This document shows positions 34,827 through 44,011 of a stretch of DNA of 64,000 bases, one piece after another. The notes beneath the pieces are model-generated. The model did not search any database, was not told the DNA's origin, and saw only the letters and a list, made by a program, of their open reading frames with translations. This DNA is from Paraburkholderia sp. GTDB taxonomy: Bacteria; Pseudomonadota; Gammaproteobacteria; Burkholderiales; Burkholderiaceae. Both the position numbers and the translations under genes were made by a program. The DNA lies in NCBI RefSeq assembly GCF_028283785.1, contig NZ_JAPWKB010000019.1, forward strand, positions 82,001 through 146,000, written 5' to 3'. The stretch's first letter is position 1. Each line of letters starts with the position of its first letter.

Positions 34827-35452
34827 TTCTCTATCTGCACGGTTTTCGCTCGTCGCCGGATTCGTTCAAGGCGCGCGTGATGGCGGCGCGTCTCGCGGAA
34901 CTCGGCCGTAGCGCCGAATGGCGTTGTCCGATGCTGCCCGTGTCGCCGTTCGACGCGATCGCGCTGGCCGAGCGATGCGTCGAAGAAGCGCTCGACGCCG
35001 GCGCGCCTTCACGCGTCACCGTGGTCGGCAGTTCGCTGGGCGGTTATTTCGCCACGCATCTCGCCGAAAAGCACGGCTGGCCGGCGGTATTGCTGAATCC
35101 GGCGGTCGTGCCGCAGCGCGACCTGAGCCAGTATCTGGGCGAGCAGCCGTTGTGGCACGGCGGCGGCAGTATCGTCGTCGAACCGCGTCATCTGGACGAA
35201 TTGCGCGCGCTTGGGGTGGCGTCGGTCACGCGTCCCGAACGCTATTATCTGATTGCCGCGACCGGCGACGAGGTGCTCGACTACCGTGAAATGCTCGCGC
35301 ATTATCCCGGCGCGCGCACCACGCTGATCGAAGGCAGCGACCATGCGATCAGCGAGTTTCCGCAGTATCTCGACGACGTCCTCGCCTTTTGCGACGGCGT
35401 CGCGGCATCGCCGACGCCGCCCGCAACCGACGCACCGCGCGCCGCAGCCTGA
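34823..35452 (+). CDS. YqiA/YcfP-family alpha/beta-hydrolase
   Basis: A 209-residue small esterase of the YqiA type. The nucleophile elbow GSSLGGYF lies at residues 69-76 (Ser71), with the acid in ATGDEVLDY and the histidine in GSDHAISEF. The HGFRSSP segment near the N-terminus forms the oxyanion hole. The natural substrate is unknown. It starts at a GTG that overlaps the mpl stop by four bases. The Ala/Pro-rich last 15 residues are nonconserved. Confidence 0.9.
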   Translation: MILYLHGFRSSPDSFKARVMAARLAELGRSAEWRCPMLPVSPFDAIALAERCVEEALDAGAPSRVTVVGSSLGGYFATHLAEKHGWPAVLLNPAVVPQRDLSQYLGEQPLWHGGGSIVVEPRHLDELRALGVASVTRPERYYLIAATGDEVLDYREMLAHYPGARTTLIEGSDHAISEFPQYLDDVLAFCDGVAASPTPPATDAPRAAA

Positions 35453-35672
35453 CACGCGAAAGGCAGCGAGGCACCGAAAGCACACTGAGCCACTAACTAG
35501 ATAGAACCATCCCGCCGATCCGCGCGACGCAAGCCCGCGAGCCACGCAGCCACGTGAGCCGCACTCGCGCCGCGCACGGCGGACACCACGAACACGTTGT
35601 CGTCGCAGGCCTTGCGGGCAGGATCACGCAGCGTCACGCGACGGCAGAAGCAAGCCAGAACGAGAGTATTGA

Positions 35673-37790
35673 GTGAACGTCTTCTTTGAGGAATCGGGCA
35701 GTTTCAAGGCCGGCAGCGTGCTGTCGAAGCAGGGCGACGCGTTCCAGGTCGAGTTGCCGGGCGGCCGTCGCGCGAAAGTGCGCGCTAAAGATGTGCTGAT
35801 CGAGTTCGACAAGCCGAGTGCGGGCGAACTGATGCAGCAGGCCGACGCGGCCGCACAGGAAATCGATCTGGACTTCCTGTGGGAATGCGCGCCCGACGAC
35901 GAATTCCCGTTCGCCACGCTCGGCGCCGACTACTTCGGCGAGCGTTTCGGCGCGGTCGAACGTGCAGCGCTGGTGCTGAAAATGCACGGCGCGCCGATCT
36001 ATTTCCGTCGCAAAGGGCGTGGCCAATATCAGCGCGCGCCGCACGAGCAGTTGCAAATGGCGTTGGCGTCGCTGGAGCGCAAGCGTCAGCAAGGTCTGGT
36101 GCAGGCGCAATACGAGGAAGAACTGAAGGCCGGCACACTGCCGGACGCATTGGTCGGCAAGGCGCTCGGCCTGTTGACGCATCCCGACAAGAACACCATC
36201 GAATACAAGGCGCTCGAAGCCGCCGCCGCCGCGCGTGGTATTTCGCAGGCGAGTCTGATGCTCGAATGCGGCGGCATTCCGTCAGCGCGTGCATTGCACG
36301 AGGCGCGTTTCCTGTCGGAATACTTCCCGCACGGCGTCGGTTTTCCGGCTGTTAAGCCGGGCGCGCTGCCTGACGATCTGCCGGAAGCGAACGTCCAGGC
36401 GTTTTCGATCGACGACATCACCACCACCGAAATCGACGATGCGTTCTCGGTCGAGCATCTGGCCGACGGTCGCTTGCGGATCGGCGTGCACATTGCCGCG
36501 CCCGCGCTCGGCATCGCGCGCGGCGACGACGTCGATTCGATCGCGCGCACGCGTCTGTCGACCGTCTATATGCCCGGCGACAAGATCACGATGCTGCCGG
36601 ACAGCGTCGTCGAAGCGTTCACGCTCGGTGAAGGCGCGTTGCGTCCGGCGTTGTCGCTGTATTCGATCGTCAATCGCGAGACGCAGGAAATCGTCGCGAG
36701 CGAAACGCGCGCGGAACGTGTGTTTATCAAGAGCAATCTGCGCCACAACACGCTGGATGAACTCGTGACGGAAGAGGCGCTGGCCGCCGGCACCGGCGAC
36801 TATCCGCATAAGGAAGACATCGCGGTGCTGTGGCCGTTCGCGCAGGCGCTGTTCGAAAAGCGTCAGGCGGCGCGCGCGGGTTACGGGCTGAAGCGCGAAG
36901 TTCAGCGCAATACCGACTTCAACTTCTACGTCGACGAAGAACACATCACGATCACGCCGCGCCGTCGCGGTTCGCCGCTCGACACGATCGTCGCGGAACT
37001 GGCGATTCTCGCGAACTCGTCGTGGGGCGCGTTCCTGCACGATCACGGCGTGCCGGGCATCTATCGCTCGCAACGCGCGTTCGGCACGCCGACCGGCCCG
37101 AAGCGCACGCGGATGCAGACCAACGCCGCGCCGCACGAAGGGCTGGGCGTGTCGCAATATGCGTGGAGCACGTCGCCGCTGCGCCGTTACGTCGATCTGG
37201 TGAATCAGTGGCAATTGCTCGCGTGCGTGCAGCATGGCGTCACCGCGAAGCTGGCCGCGCCGTTCAAGCCGAAAGACGCGGATCTGTTCGCGGTGGTCCA
37301 GGGTTTTGACGACACTTACACGGCATACGCCGATCATCAGCGCCGGATGGAATATTTCTGGTGCTTGCGCTGGCTGAAGCAGGAAGGCAAGAAGCAGGTC
37401 GTCGCGTCGGTCGTGAAGGGCGATCTGGTTCGTCTCGAAGAAGTACCGCTGCTGCTGCACGTGCCGGGTCTCGGCGTGCATGCACGCGGTACGCGGATCA
37501 TGCTCGAAGTGATGGGCATCGACGAACTGACGGTGGAAGCGTCGGTGCGTCCGCTGCATGTGCTCGACGCGCCGGTCGTGTCGAGCGGCGCTGAGGCGGA
37601 AGCCGAAGAAGCGGACGAAAGCGACGAAGAGGTGATCGACGCGGCCGATGCATCGGCGGAAAGCGAAGCCGAAGCGCAGGCCGAAGCCGATCTCGACAAC
37701 GCGGCCGCATCGCCGCAAGCCGACAGCGCAGCGGCCGACGCCGATGCCTCCGATGCCGCACCGCAACCCGAGCAGGAGCGCGAGCAATGA
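35673..37790 (+). CDS. RNB-domain exoribonuclease (RNase II/R family)
   Basis: A 705-residue exoribonuclease. The RNB catalytic core is recognised by SIDDITTTEIDDAFSVEHL near residues 247-265, whose aspartates bind the metals, and by ARTRLSTVYMPGDKITMLP and APHEGLGVSQYAWSTSPLRRYVDLVNQ further on. The N-terminal OB-like region is shorter than in RNase R. The last 70 residues form an acidic Ala/Glu/Asp-rich tail without homology. Translation starts at a GTG at 35673 with a weak GAGAG box; another start is possible. The stop overlaps aroE by four bases. Confidence 0.9.
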   Translation: MNVFFEESGSFKAGSVLSKQGDAFQVELPGGRRAKVRAKDVLIEFDKPSAGELMQQADAAAQEIDLDFLWECAPDDEFPFATLGADYFGERFGAVERAALVLKMHGAPIYFRRKGRGQYQRAPHEQLQMALASLERKRQQGLVQAQYEEELKAGTLPDALVGKALGLLTHPDKNTIEYKALEAAAAARGISQASLMLECGGIPSARALHEARFLSEYFPHGVGFPAVKPGALPDDLPEANVQAFSIDDITTTEIDDAFSVEHLADGRLRIGVHIAAPALGIARGDDVDSIARTRLSTVYMPGDKITMLPDSVVEAFTLGEGALRPALSLYSIVNRETQEIVASETRAERVFIKSNLRHNTLDELVTEEALAAGTGDYPHKEDIAVLWPFAQALFEKRQAARAGYGLKREVQRNTDFNFYVDEEHITITPRRRGSPLDTIVAELAILANSSWGAFLHDHGVPGIYRSQRAFGTPTGPKRTRMQTNAAPHEGLGVSQYAWSTSPLRRYVDLVNQWQLLACVQHGVTAKLAAPFKPKDADLFAVVQGFDDTYTAYADHQRRMEYFWCLRWLKQEGKKQVVASVVKGDLVRLEEVPLLLHVPGLGVHARGTRIMLEVMGIDELTVEASVRPLHVLDAPVVSSGAEAEAEEADESDEEVIDAADASAESEAEAQAEADLDNAAASPQADSAAADADASDAAPQPEQEREQ

Positions 37791-38657
37791 GCACGTCATC
37801 GAGTCAGCCGCGCGATCGTTACGCGGTGATCGGCAATCCGATCGCGCATAGCAAGTCGCCCGCCATTCACGCGCGCTTTGCCGAGCAAACCGGCGAGGCC
37901 GTCGAATACGGCCGGCTGCTCGCGCCGGTGGACGGCTTCGTGCCGCACGTGCGCGCGTTTATCGACGCCGGCGGTCGCGGGATGAATGTCACGGTGCCGT
38001 TCAAGCTCGACGCGCATGCGTTTTCCACGCGCCTGTCGGCGCGTGCGGCGGCGGCGGGCGCGGTCAATAACGCTGAAGTTCGATGCGTCGGGTGTGTATG
38101 GCGATAACACCGACGGCTTCGGCCTCGTCCACGATATCGAAGCGAATCTCGGTACGTCGCTGAAAGGCGCGCGTATCTTGCTGCTCGGCGCAGGCGGCGC
38201 GGCGCGCGGCGTCGTGTTGCCGATGCTGGAACGCGCGCCGCATACGCTGACGATCGTCAACCGGACGGCAGCCAGGGCCAGCGAACTGGTCGAACAGTTT
38301 GCGACGTCGGCGCGCGACGCATCGTGCAAGATCGGCGGCGGCAGCGCGCAGGCCATCGAGCCGGGTCAATACGACGTGATCGTCAACGCGACGGCGGGCA
38401 GTCTCGACGCGTCGCTGCCGGAGTGCGACGATCGTGCGTTCGGGTTGGGCACGCTCGCGTACGACATGATGTACAGCGCGCATCCGACCGTGTTCATGGA
38501 GCACGCGCGCAAGCTCGGCGCGCGGGCCGCGGACGGGCTCGGGATGCTGGTCGAGCAGGCGGCGGAATCGTTCTTCGTCTGGCGCGGCGTGCGGCCTGAC
38601 GGCGCGCCGGTGCTGGCGGAATTGCGCGCGATGCTGAACGCGCACGCCGACAGCTGA
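37787..38657 (+). pseudogene. aroE: Shikimate dehydrogenase (frameshifted)
   Basis: AroE reduces 3-dehydroshikimate to shikimate with NADPH, an essential step in aromatic amino acid synthesis. The first frame begins at 37787 (YAVIGNPIAHSKSPAIHARF, GMNVTVPFKLDA) and homology is lost after GAVN; it resumes in the +1 frame with TLKFD and continues (GDNTDGFGLVHDI, LLLGAGGAARGVVLP, VNRTAARA) to the end. The switch needs one extra A at 38069 or 38070. Both halves are well conserved. Because aroE is normally essential, an insertion error in the sequence is more likely than a true pseudogene, unless a second aroE exists elsewhere. The operon is RNB-aroE-mtgA. Confidence 0.85.
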
Positions 38658-38780
38658 TCGCACCGGACGCACCCGGTTAGCGTGCGTTTCGCGTCCGTTT
38701 CGCGTCCATTTCGCGGCCGGCCGCCCGAGCATCCAGTATCAACATCACTCTCCCGCCAACCTCACGCGACCCGCACCAAC

Positions 38781-39503
38781 ATGACAACGACAAAACGCGT
38801 CAGCCGGCCCGGTCCGGCACGGTGGTGTGTGTATCTGGTGGGCGTGGTCGCGCTCGCGTGGCTGGCGACGCAGGCGTTCTACTTCGCGCAGATTGCCGTA
38901 TGGAACTGGGTGAATCCGCAGTCGACCGCGTTTATCCGCTCCGACGCGTGGCGCTTGTCGCAAGATCGGCCCGACCTCGCGATCCAGCGGCAATGGGTGC
39001 CGTACGACCAGATTTCGCGCAATCTGAAGCGCGCGATCATCGCGTCCGAAGACGCGAACTTCGTCAATAACAACGGCTACGAAACCGATGCGATCCTGCA
39101 AGCGTGGGAGAAAAACAAGTCGCGCGGCAAGATCGTGCGCGGCGGTTCGACGATCACGCAGCAACTTGCCCGCAACCTGTTTCTGTCGCGCGAGAAAAGC
39201 TATATCCGCAAAGGCCAGGAGCTGATCATCACGTGGATGCTCGAAACCTTGATGGATAAGGAACGTATCTTCGAGATCTATCTGAATTCGGTGGAGTGGG
39301 GCAACGGCGTGTACGGCGCCGAGGCCGCTGCGCATTACTACTACAAGACGACCTCGTCGAAGCTGACGGCGGGACAGTCGGCGCGGCTCGCGGTGATGCT
39401 GCCGCGCCCGAAATACTTCGACGAACATCGCGGTTCCGCATATCTGGCCCAGCGCGCCGGCGTGATCGCCCGGCGGATGGGCGCGGCCGAATTGCCGCAG
39501 TAA
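38781..39503 (+). CDS. mtgA: Monofunctional peptidoglycan glycosyltransferase
   Basis: A 240-residue family 51 glycosyltransferase that polymerises lipid II into glycan strands. One N-terminal transmembrane helix (residues 14-34) anchors it; the catalytic glutamate lies in ASEDANFVNNNGYE, and the second block GGSTITQQLARNLFLS plus KGQELIITWMLE are the family motifs. The start MTTTKRVSRPGP at 38781 lacks an obvious ribosome binding site, but the upstream frame contains no family sequence. It follows aroE. Confidence 0.94.
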   Translation: MTTTKRVSRPGPARWCVYLVGVVALAWLATQAFYFAQIAVWNWVNPQSTAFIRSDAWRLSQDRPDLAIQRQWVPYDQISRNLKRAIIASEDANFVNNNGYETDAILQAWEKNKSRGKIVRGGSTITQQLARNLFLSREKSYIRKGQELIITWMLETLMDKERIFEIYLNSVEWGNGVYGAEAAAHYYYKTTSSKLTAGQSARLAVMLPRPKYFDEHRGSAYLAQRAGVIARRMGAAELPQ

Positions 39504-39542
39504 GTTGCGCGGCCACGCAATACACCCGCATGGCCGCGTGAC

Positions 39543-40403
39543 TCAGCTTGCCGTCACCGCTTCGTCGTGCGGATAGCGCAACGACCGCTGAAAACGCGGA
39601 CCGTAGTTGACCAGCGTATCTTTGCTTTCGTCCGCGAGATGCACGATGCCGATCGGCGCGTGCGGCGGCAGCGGATCGTTGAGCGTGCGCCGTTGTGGAT
39701 CGAACACCGGGACGGCCAGATGACACATCCAGTTGCAGGTTGACGGCAACGGATGCACGGTCAGCCGCCGCGTCCACAGCGCATGATTCAGCGCGGTCTG
39801 GTCGCACAGCATGGTGCCGCCGCTCGCCGACACCCCTTTCTGCATGTCGTTTGCCCACGCCTGCCAGTGCGGCGCGTCGCGCAACAACGCGAATACCCCC
39901 GAGTTGTAATAGAAGTTCGAGTGCAGAAGCGGTGCCGCGGCGTCGCCGAAATATTCGCGCAATTGCGTCTCGCGCCGATCACGCTCACTGTCTTCCGCAT
40001 AGGACGGATCGAGTTCCGGGACGATCGCGATCGCGCCGCCGGTGGCCGCGTCGATCAACGCGTGCAGCGCGGACGGGTCTTGCACCCAGGCGTCGCTGTC
40101 GATCCACACATAGAGGTCGTAGCCGGGAAAATGACGCGGCAGGAACGGGCGGCTGGTCATCGCACGCAAATGCGGCGAGCGGTCTTTGATGGACTCGTGG
40201 ATGCCGGTCAACTCCCAGCCGGGCGCGACGACGTGCGTGACGTTCTGCTCGACCCAATGGCGGTTCAGCGGGCTCAAGCCGACATCCAGGCAGGCGATGC
40301 CGTCGAACGGATGTAACTGGCCGGCGTGTTTCAGCGACGCGAGGAGCCCACGAAACAGCGGCATGTACGCGTCGCTGGTGGCGGTGACGATCAGGGTTTG
40401 CAT
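39543..40403 (-). CDS. Glycosyltransferase-like protein
   Basis: A 286-residue predicted glycosyltransferase with a GT-A pattern: an N-terminal beta-alpha-beta region, and a D-x-D motif (IDSDAW) at residues 102-104, which would bind the metal and nucleotide sugar. The segment NFYYNSGVFALLRD near the middle matches GT8-like enzymes. Donor and acceptor cannot be predicted. It stands alone between mtgA and the beta-barrel gene, on the opposite strand to mtgA. Confidence 0.7.
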   Translation of the reverse strand: MQTLIVTATSDAYMPLFRGLLASLKHAGQLHPFDGIACLDVGLSPLNRHWVEQNVTHVVAPGWELTGIHESIKDRSPHLRAMTSRPFLPRHFPGYDLYVWIDSDAWVQDPSALHALIDAATGGAIAIVPELDPSYAEDSERDRRETQLREYFGDAAAPLLHSNFYYNSGVFALLRDAPHWQAWANDMQKGVSASGGTMLCDQTALNHALWTRRLTVHPLPSTCNWMCHLAVPVFDPQRRTLNDPLPPHAPIGIVHLADESKDTLVNYGPRFQRSLRYPHDEAVTAS

Positions 40404-40552
40404 GGTACGTGTGGACAGGCGCGCAGTGAGAAGGGCTCGCGGGGCGCTGTCTTTTTCCTGCTATTTAAGAGTTATCGACAGTACCTGCGACGCGCGACGC
40501 CGTTAATCGGACTCTGCCCAATCGGGCCGAATCGCGCAGCCCGGTTTGCCAT

Positions 40553-40594
40553 CTAAAATAAAAGCGGCATTCACTGGACGGTGAATGCCGCTTT
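40553..40594 (-). terminator. Terminator of the outer-membrane protein gene
   Basis: AAAGCGGCATTCAC at 40561-40574 pairs with GTGAATGCCGCTTT at 40581-40594; on the minus strand the stem runs into TTTTATTTTAG. It lies just past the stop codon at 40621. Confidence 0.88.
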
Positions 40595-40620
40595 CGATTG
40601 AACCAATAAACCTGGCTGAT

Positions 40621-41169
40621 TTACTCGAAGTAATACTTGACGCCGATGGTAAAGCTGTCATTGCGACGATTCGTGCCTTCGGTGCGCGACGTATCGGTGG
40701 TCCATTCGGCGGCGACGTTGAGGTGTCGATAAACGTGCGCCTCGGTGCCGATGCCGTAATGCAGCCGCGCATTCGGATACGAACCGGTAATGCCGATGCG
40801 CGCATATGGCATGAAGCGGCCAAACGGCATGCCGACTTTCGCGTCGATGCCGCCGTCTTTGCCTGTCGTCGAACCGTTGTGCAGATCCATGAACGCTTCC
40901 GCACCGACGATCAGCGGACCGACGTCGAAGCCATAGCCGGCGGTCACGCCGACGAAATTCGAGCCGTGACGCGGCAACGCGACATGACCCGCTGCATTCG
41001 AAAGATTCCGGCCCGTTTTCATACCCACATAGACGCCGGAAAAATCGGCGCCCGCGATCTTTGCCGTGGTCGGTGCGTCGGTCGCGGTATCCGCATGTGC
41101 ATTAACGTGTACTACACCTGCGAGCGCTAAAACTGACGCAGTGATCAGATATTTCTTGAGATTAAACAT
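40621..41169 (-). CDS. Outer membrane beta-barrel protein (OmpA-like/Omp25 type)
   Basis: A 182-residue exported protein. The signal peptide covers about residues 1-26 (MFNLKKYLITASVLALAGVV, ending VNAHA). The mature part alternates short amphipathic strands (FSGVYVGMKTGRNL, NFVGVTAGYGFDVGPLIVGAEAF, FMPYARIGITG) and ends with a C-terminal aromatic (SFTIGVKYYFE), the mark of a Bam-folded barrel. The start at 41169 is chosen so that the signal peptide begins correctly; an in-frame ATG at 41193 would add eight residues. Confidence 0.85.
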   Translation of the reverse strand: MFNLKKYLITASVLALAGVVHVNAHADTATDAPTTAKIAGADFSGVYVGMKTGRNLSNAAGHVALPRHGSNFVGVTAGYGFDVGPLIVGAEAFMDLHNGSTTGKDGGIDAKVGMPFGRFMPYARIGITGSYPNARLHYGIGTEAHVYRHLNVAAEWTTDTSRTEGTNRRNDSFTIGVKYYFE

Positions 41170-41490
41170 AGTTGAATAAATCGATACGCCCAATAAGGTC
41201 TGCTAATTCTGAAATGTTATTGGAATGTAAATTCCGGATTTCAGACGCGCTGTCTGATGAAATTCCAAACTGCAGCGAGACTAATTGCGCGTGTCTTGAG
41301 ATCGTATAGGACGAATCTCAAACAACACCGTGTGGATTTTTGATTAACCTCAGATTTGCTGAGCGTTAATTAAGAAGTCGGGAAAAATTGCAGGCCCCGC
41401 CAGGAAATAATCGATCGTTGTCAGATTAGGGCGGCGCGCACCGGCGCGAGCGCTCGCCGTGTCGTAGAAATCCCACTATCTGACGCTTAC
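41170..41490. other. AT-rich divergent promoter region
   Basis: About 320 bases without a gene, richer in AT than the flanks, between the beta-barrel gene (left) and the IclR-regulated cluster (right). It should hold the promoter of the beta-barrel gene. No additional motif could be fixed. Confidence 0.4.
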
Positions 41491-41508
41491 ATTCACATAT
41501 TGGTGAAT
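41491..41508. promoter_or_regulatory. Palindromic operator candidate of the sugar cluster
   Basis: ATTCAC-ATATTG-GTGAAT is a perfect 6-6-6 palindrome about 300 bases upstream of the IclR-family regulator gene, in the gene-poor region 41170-41806. IclR proteins bind similar-sized palindromes and often repress their own gene. This is an inference from position and symmetry. Confidence 0.5.
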
Positions 41509-41806
41509 CCTAAAAAAGCGCCCTACAATCCGAACCAACAAGCCAACAGGCAAAAGTGCCAGGCGTGATCCGCTGCAGACTCTGCACCGGGCGCCCGGCG
41601 ACGAATCGGAGACAGTCACCATGCTCAAGTCTTTCAGACCGGACGCACGCGCACGCTGCGCTTCGTCCGCTGCACGTCTGCCAGCCCAGCCTCGCCCGTC
41701 CGCGTTCGCGGTCAGCGCGTCGGCTCAGGCGCCCGCCATCACTGGCCGTTCCGCGCAATTCGCGCGCTAACGTCGATACGTCAACCTCTCGCAAACGTCA
41801 TTCGCC

Positions 41807-42823
41807 ATGAACAAAGCGATGTCCAATGACGCCGCCGGAGCCGCAAGCTCCGCCGCGCCGCAGCCGCGAAACGAGGCAGCGGACGCCGTCCACGAGCGTG
41901 CCGCCGTCGATTCGACGGGATCAACCGCAGCGAACGGCGCGAACGGCGGCCAGGCCGCCCGCAAGCTCGCCGCACTTCCCGCCACCGGCGACAGCATCGG
42001 TTTGCCGAGCACGTTGCTCGACATCACGCCGCAGCAGGCCGGCACGCAAACGCTGTTGCGCGGTCTCGCGATTCTCGAAGCCGCGGCCGCCGGCGTGCGC
42101 GATCTGCGTACGTTCGGCGCTGCGCTCGGCACGACCCGCAGCACCACGCATCGGCTGGTCAGTAGCCTCGTCCAGGCGCGCTATCTGCGCCAGGTGCCAG
42201 GCGGCTATCTGCTCGGACCGAAGCTGATCGAACTCGGCACCATCGCGCTCGAACAGATGCCGTTGACGGCGGTAGCGCGCCCGCACCTCGAAGCGCTTGC
42301 CGACCACACGCTCGACACGATTCACCTCGGCGTGCGCGACGGCGACGACGTGTTGTATATCGACAAGATTCCCGGCACGCGCGGCCTTGAAATGCGCTCG
42401 CGCGTTGGCCACCGGATGCCGCTCGCATCGACCGGAATCGGCAAGGCGATGATGCTCGATCTCACGCCCGACGCATGGCAGTCGATGTTCGACGCATCGC
42501 GCCGCGCGCTGGCCGGTGTCAGCTTCACGCCCGACAACCGTCCCGACGCGACCACCTTCATGCAGCGGATGACGAACTATTCGACGGGCGGCTTCACGTT
42601 CGATCTGGAAGAAAACGAAGCGTCGATCCGTTGCGTGGCCGCGCCGGTGCGCGACGCGTCGGGTGCGATCGTCGCGGCGCTGTCGGTGGCGAGCACGATT
42701 CCGTATATGTCGCTCGAACGGATGGACGAGCTGATTCCAGTCGTGCAGCGCGAAGCGCGCGCGATCTCCGAGGAACTCGGTTGGCGCGCGCCGCAACCCG
42801 CGACCCGCAGGATCAAACGATGA
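41807..42823 (+). CDS. IclR family transcriptional regulator
   Basis: A 338-residue IclR regulator with a long disordered Ala/Gly-rich N-terminus (residues 1-75). The winged helix-turn-helix lies around 80-135 (GLAILEAAAAGVRDLR, TTRSTTHRLVSSLVQARYL), followed by the effector-binding domain with HLGVRDGDDVLYIDKIPG, GKAMMLDLTP and CVAAPVRDASGAIVAALSV. It precedes and overlaps dgoK by four bases (ATGA), so it probably regulates the galactose cluster downstream. The N-terminal extension is longer than usual and a later start cannot be excluded. Confidence 0.92.
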   Translation: MNKAMSNDAAGAASSAAPQPRNEAADAVHERAAVDSTGSTAANGANGGQAARKLAALPATGDSIGLPSTLLDITPQQAGTQTLLRGLAILEAAAAGVRDLRTFGAALGTTRSTTHRLVSSLVQARYLRQVPGGYLLGPKLIELGTIALEQMPLTAVARPHLEALADHTLDTIHLGVRDGDDVLYIDKIPGTRGLEMRSRVGHRMPLASTGIGKAMMLDLTPDAWQSMFDASRRALAGVSFTPDNRPDATTFMQRMTNYSTGGFTFDLEENEASIRCVAAPVRDASGAIVAALSVASTIPYMSLERMDELIPVVQREARAISEELGWRAPQPATRRIKR

Positions 42824-43900
42824 CCCGACCCGCCACCGTGACACCTGCCGAATCCATCGCCGAAACGCCCGTCACAAGCGTTTCCGCCGCAGCCGCACAC
42901 GAGGCCGCGCTGATCGCGCTGGACTGGGGCACGACTTCGCTGCGCGCCTATCTGTTCGATGCGACCGGCAACGTGCTCGCGACCCGCGAATCGAAGGCGG
43001 GCATCATGAATCTGCCGCGTCCGGCTGCCGAAGGCGGTTTCGACGCTGCGTTCGATTCAGTCTGCGGCGACTGGCTCGCGAGCACGCCGGGTTTGCCGGT
43101 GATCGCGGCGGGCATGGTCGGCAGCGCGCAAGGCTGGACCGAAGCGCCGTATGTCGATGCACCGGCCACCGCCGACGCGCTGGTCGCGGGCATCGTCCGC
43201 GTGACGGCCGCTTCGGGCGCGACCGTCAATATCGTGCCGGGCGTGCTGCAACGCGGCGAGCTGCCGAACGTGATGCGCGGCGAGGAAACGCAGATTTTCG
43301 GCGCATTGAGCGAGCGCGCCGACGATGCCGCGAACGCCGCGGCCGCGCAGCCCGATGCGTTGATCGGTTTGCCGGGCACGCACGCGAAATGGGTGACGGT
43401 GCGCGCCGGCCGGATCGAACGTTTTCACACGTTTATGACGGGCGAAGTGTTTGCCGCGCTGCGCGACCACACGATTCTCGGACGCACGATGCAGCTTCCC
43501 GCGCATCCGGACGGCGACGCGTTTCTGCGCGGCGTGCGGATCGCGCGCGACGAAGGCCGCGCCGGCTGTTCTCGCAACGATTTTCAGCACGCGCACGCTG
43601 GGCTTGACCGGTCAGCTCGCCGGCGATCGGCAGCCGGACTATCTGTCGGGCCTGCTGATCGGACACGAACTCGCCGGACTGGACGCCGCGCTGGTCGAGC
43701 AGCAGCAGGGCGGGCTCGCGGGCCGGTCGCTGCAACTGATCGGCAACGAAGGATTGTGCGAACGCTATCGCGTCGCGCTGGCCGAATTCGGCTGCGTCGA
43801 TGCAGCGCCGGTCGATAACGCCACCGAGCGCGGACTCTGGCGCGTCGCCACGCAAGCAGGTCTGGTGCACGCGGCGTCGGCCGCGCCGCGCGCGGGCTGA
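42820..43900 (+). pseudogene. dgoK: 2-dehydro-3-deoxygalactonokinase (frameshifted)
   Basis: DgoK phosphorylates 2-keto-3-deoxy-galactonate in the De Ley-Doudoroff pathway. The first frame shows LIALDWGTTSLRAYLFDATG, KAGIMNLP and VNIVPGVLQRGELPNVMRGEETQ, then FHTFMTGEVFAAL. After FLRGVRIARDEG, near 43552-43565, homology moves to the +1 frame (VLATIFSTRTLGLTGQL, DYLSGLLIGHELAGL, IGNEGLCERYRVAL), ending at 43900. One extra base explains it. The ATG at 42820 overlaps the regulator stop by four bases. Either this is a sequencing insertion, or the operon has lost the kinase. Confidence 0.82.
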
Positions 43901-44011
43901 GCGCGCGACGCCCAAGCGCCAGCCACGACCGCCACGACCGCAGACCCGAAGCCCGAACATACACAGCACGCGACACCGCAGACGAACGCCGCCACGACAC
44001 AAGGAACCGAT

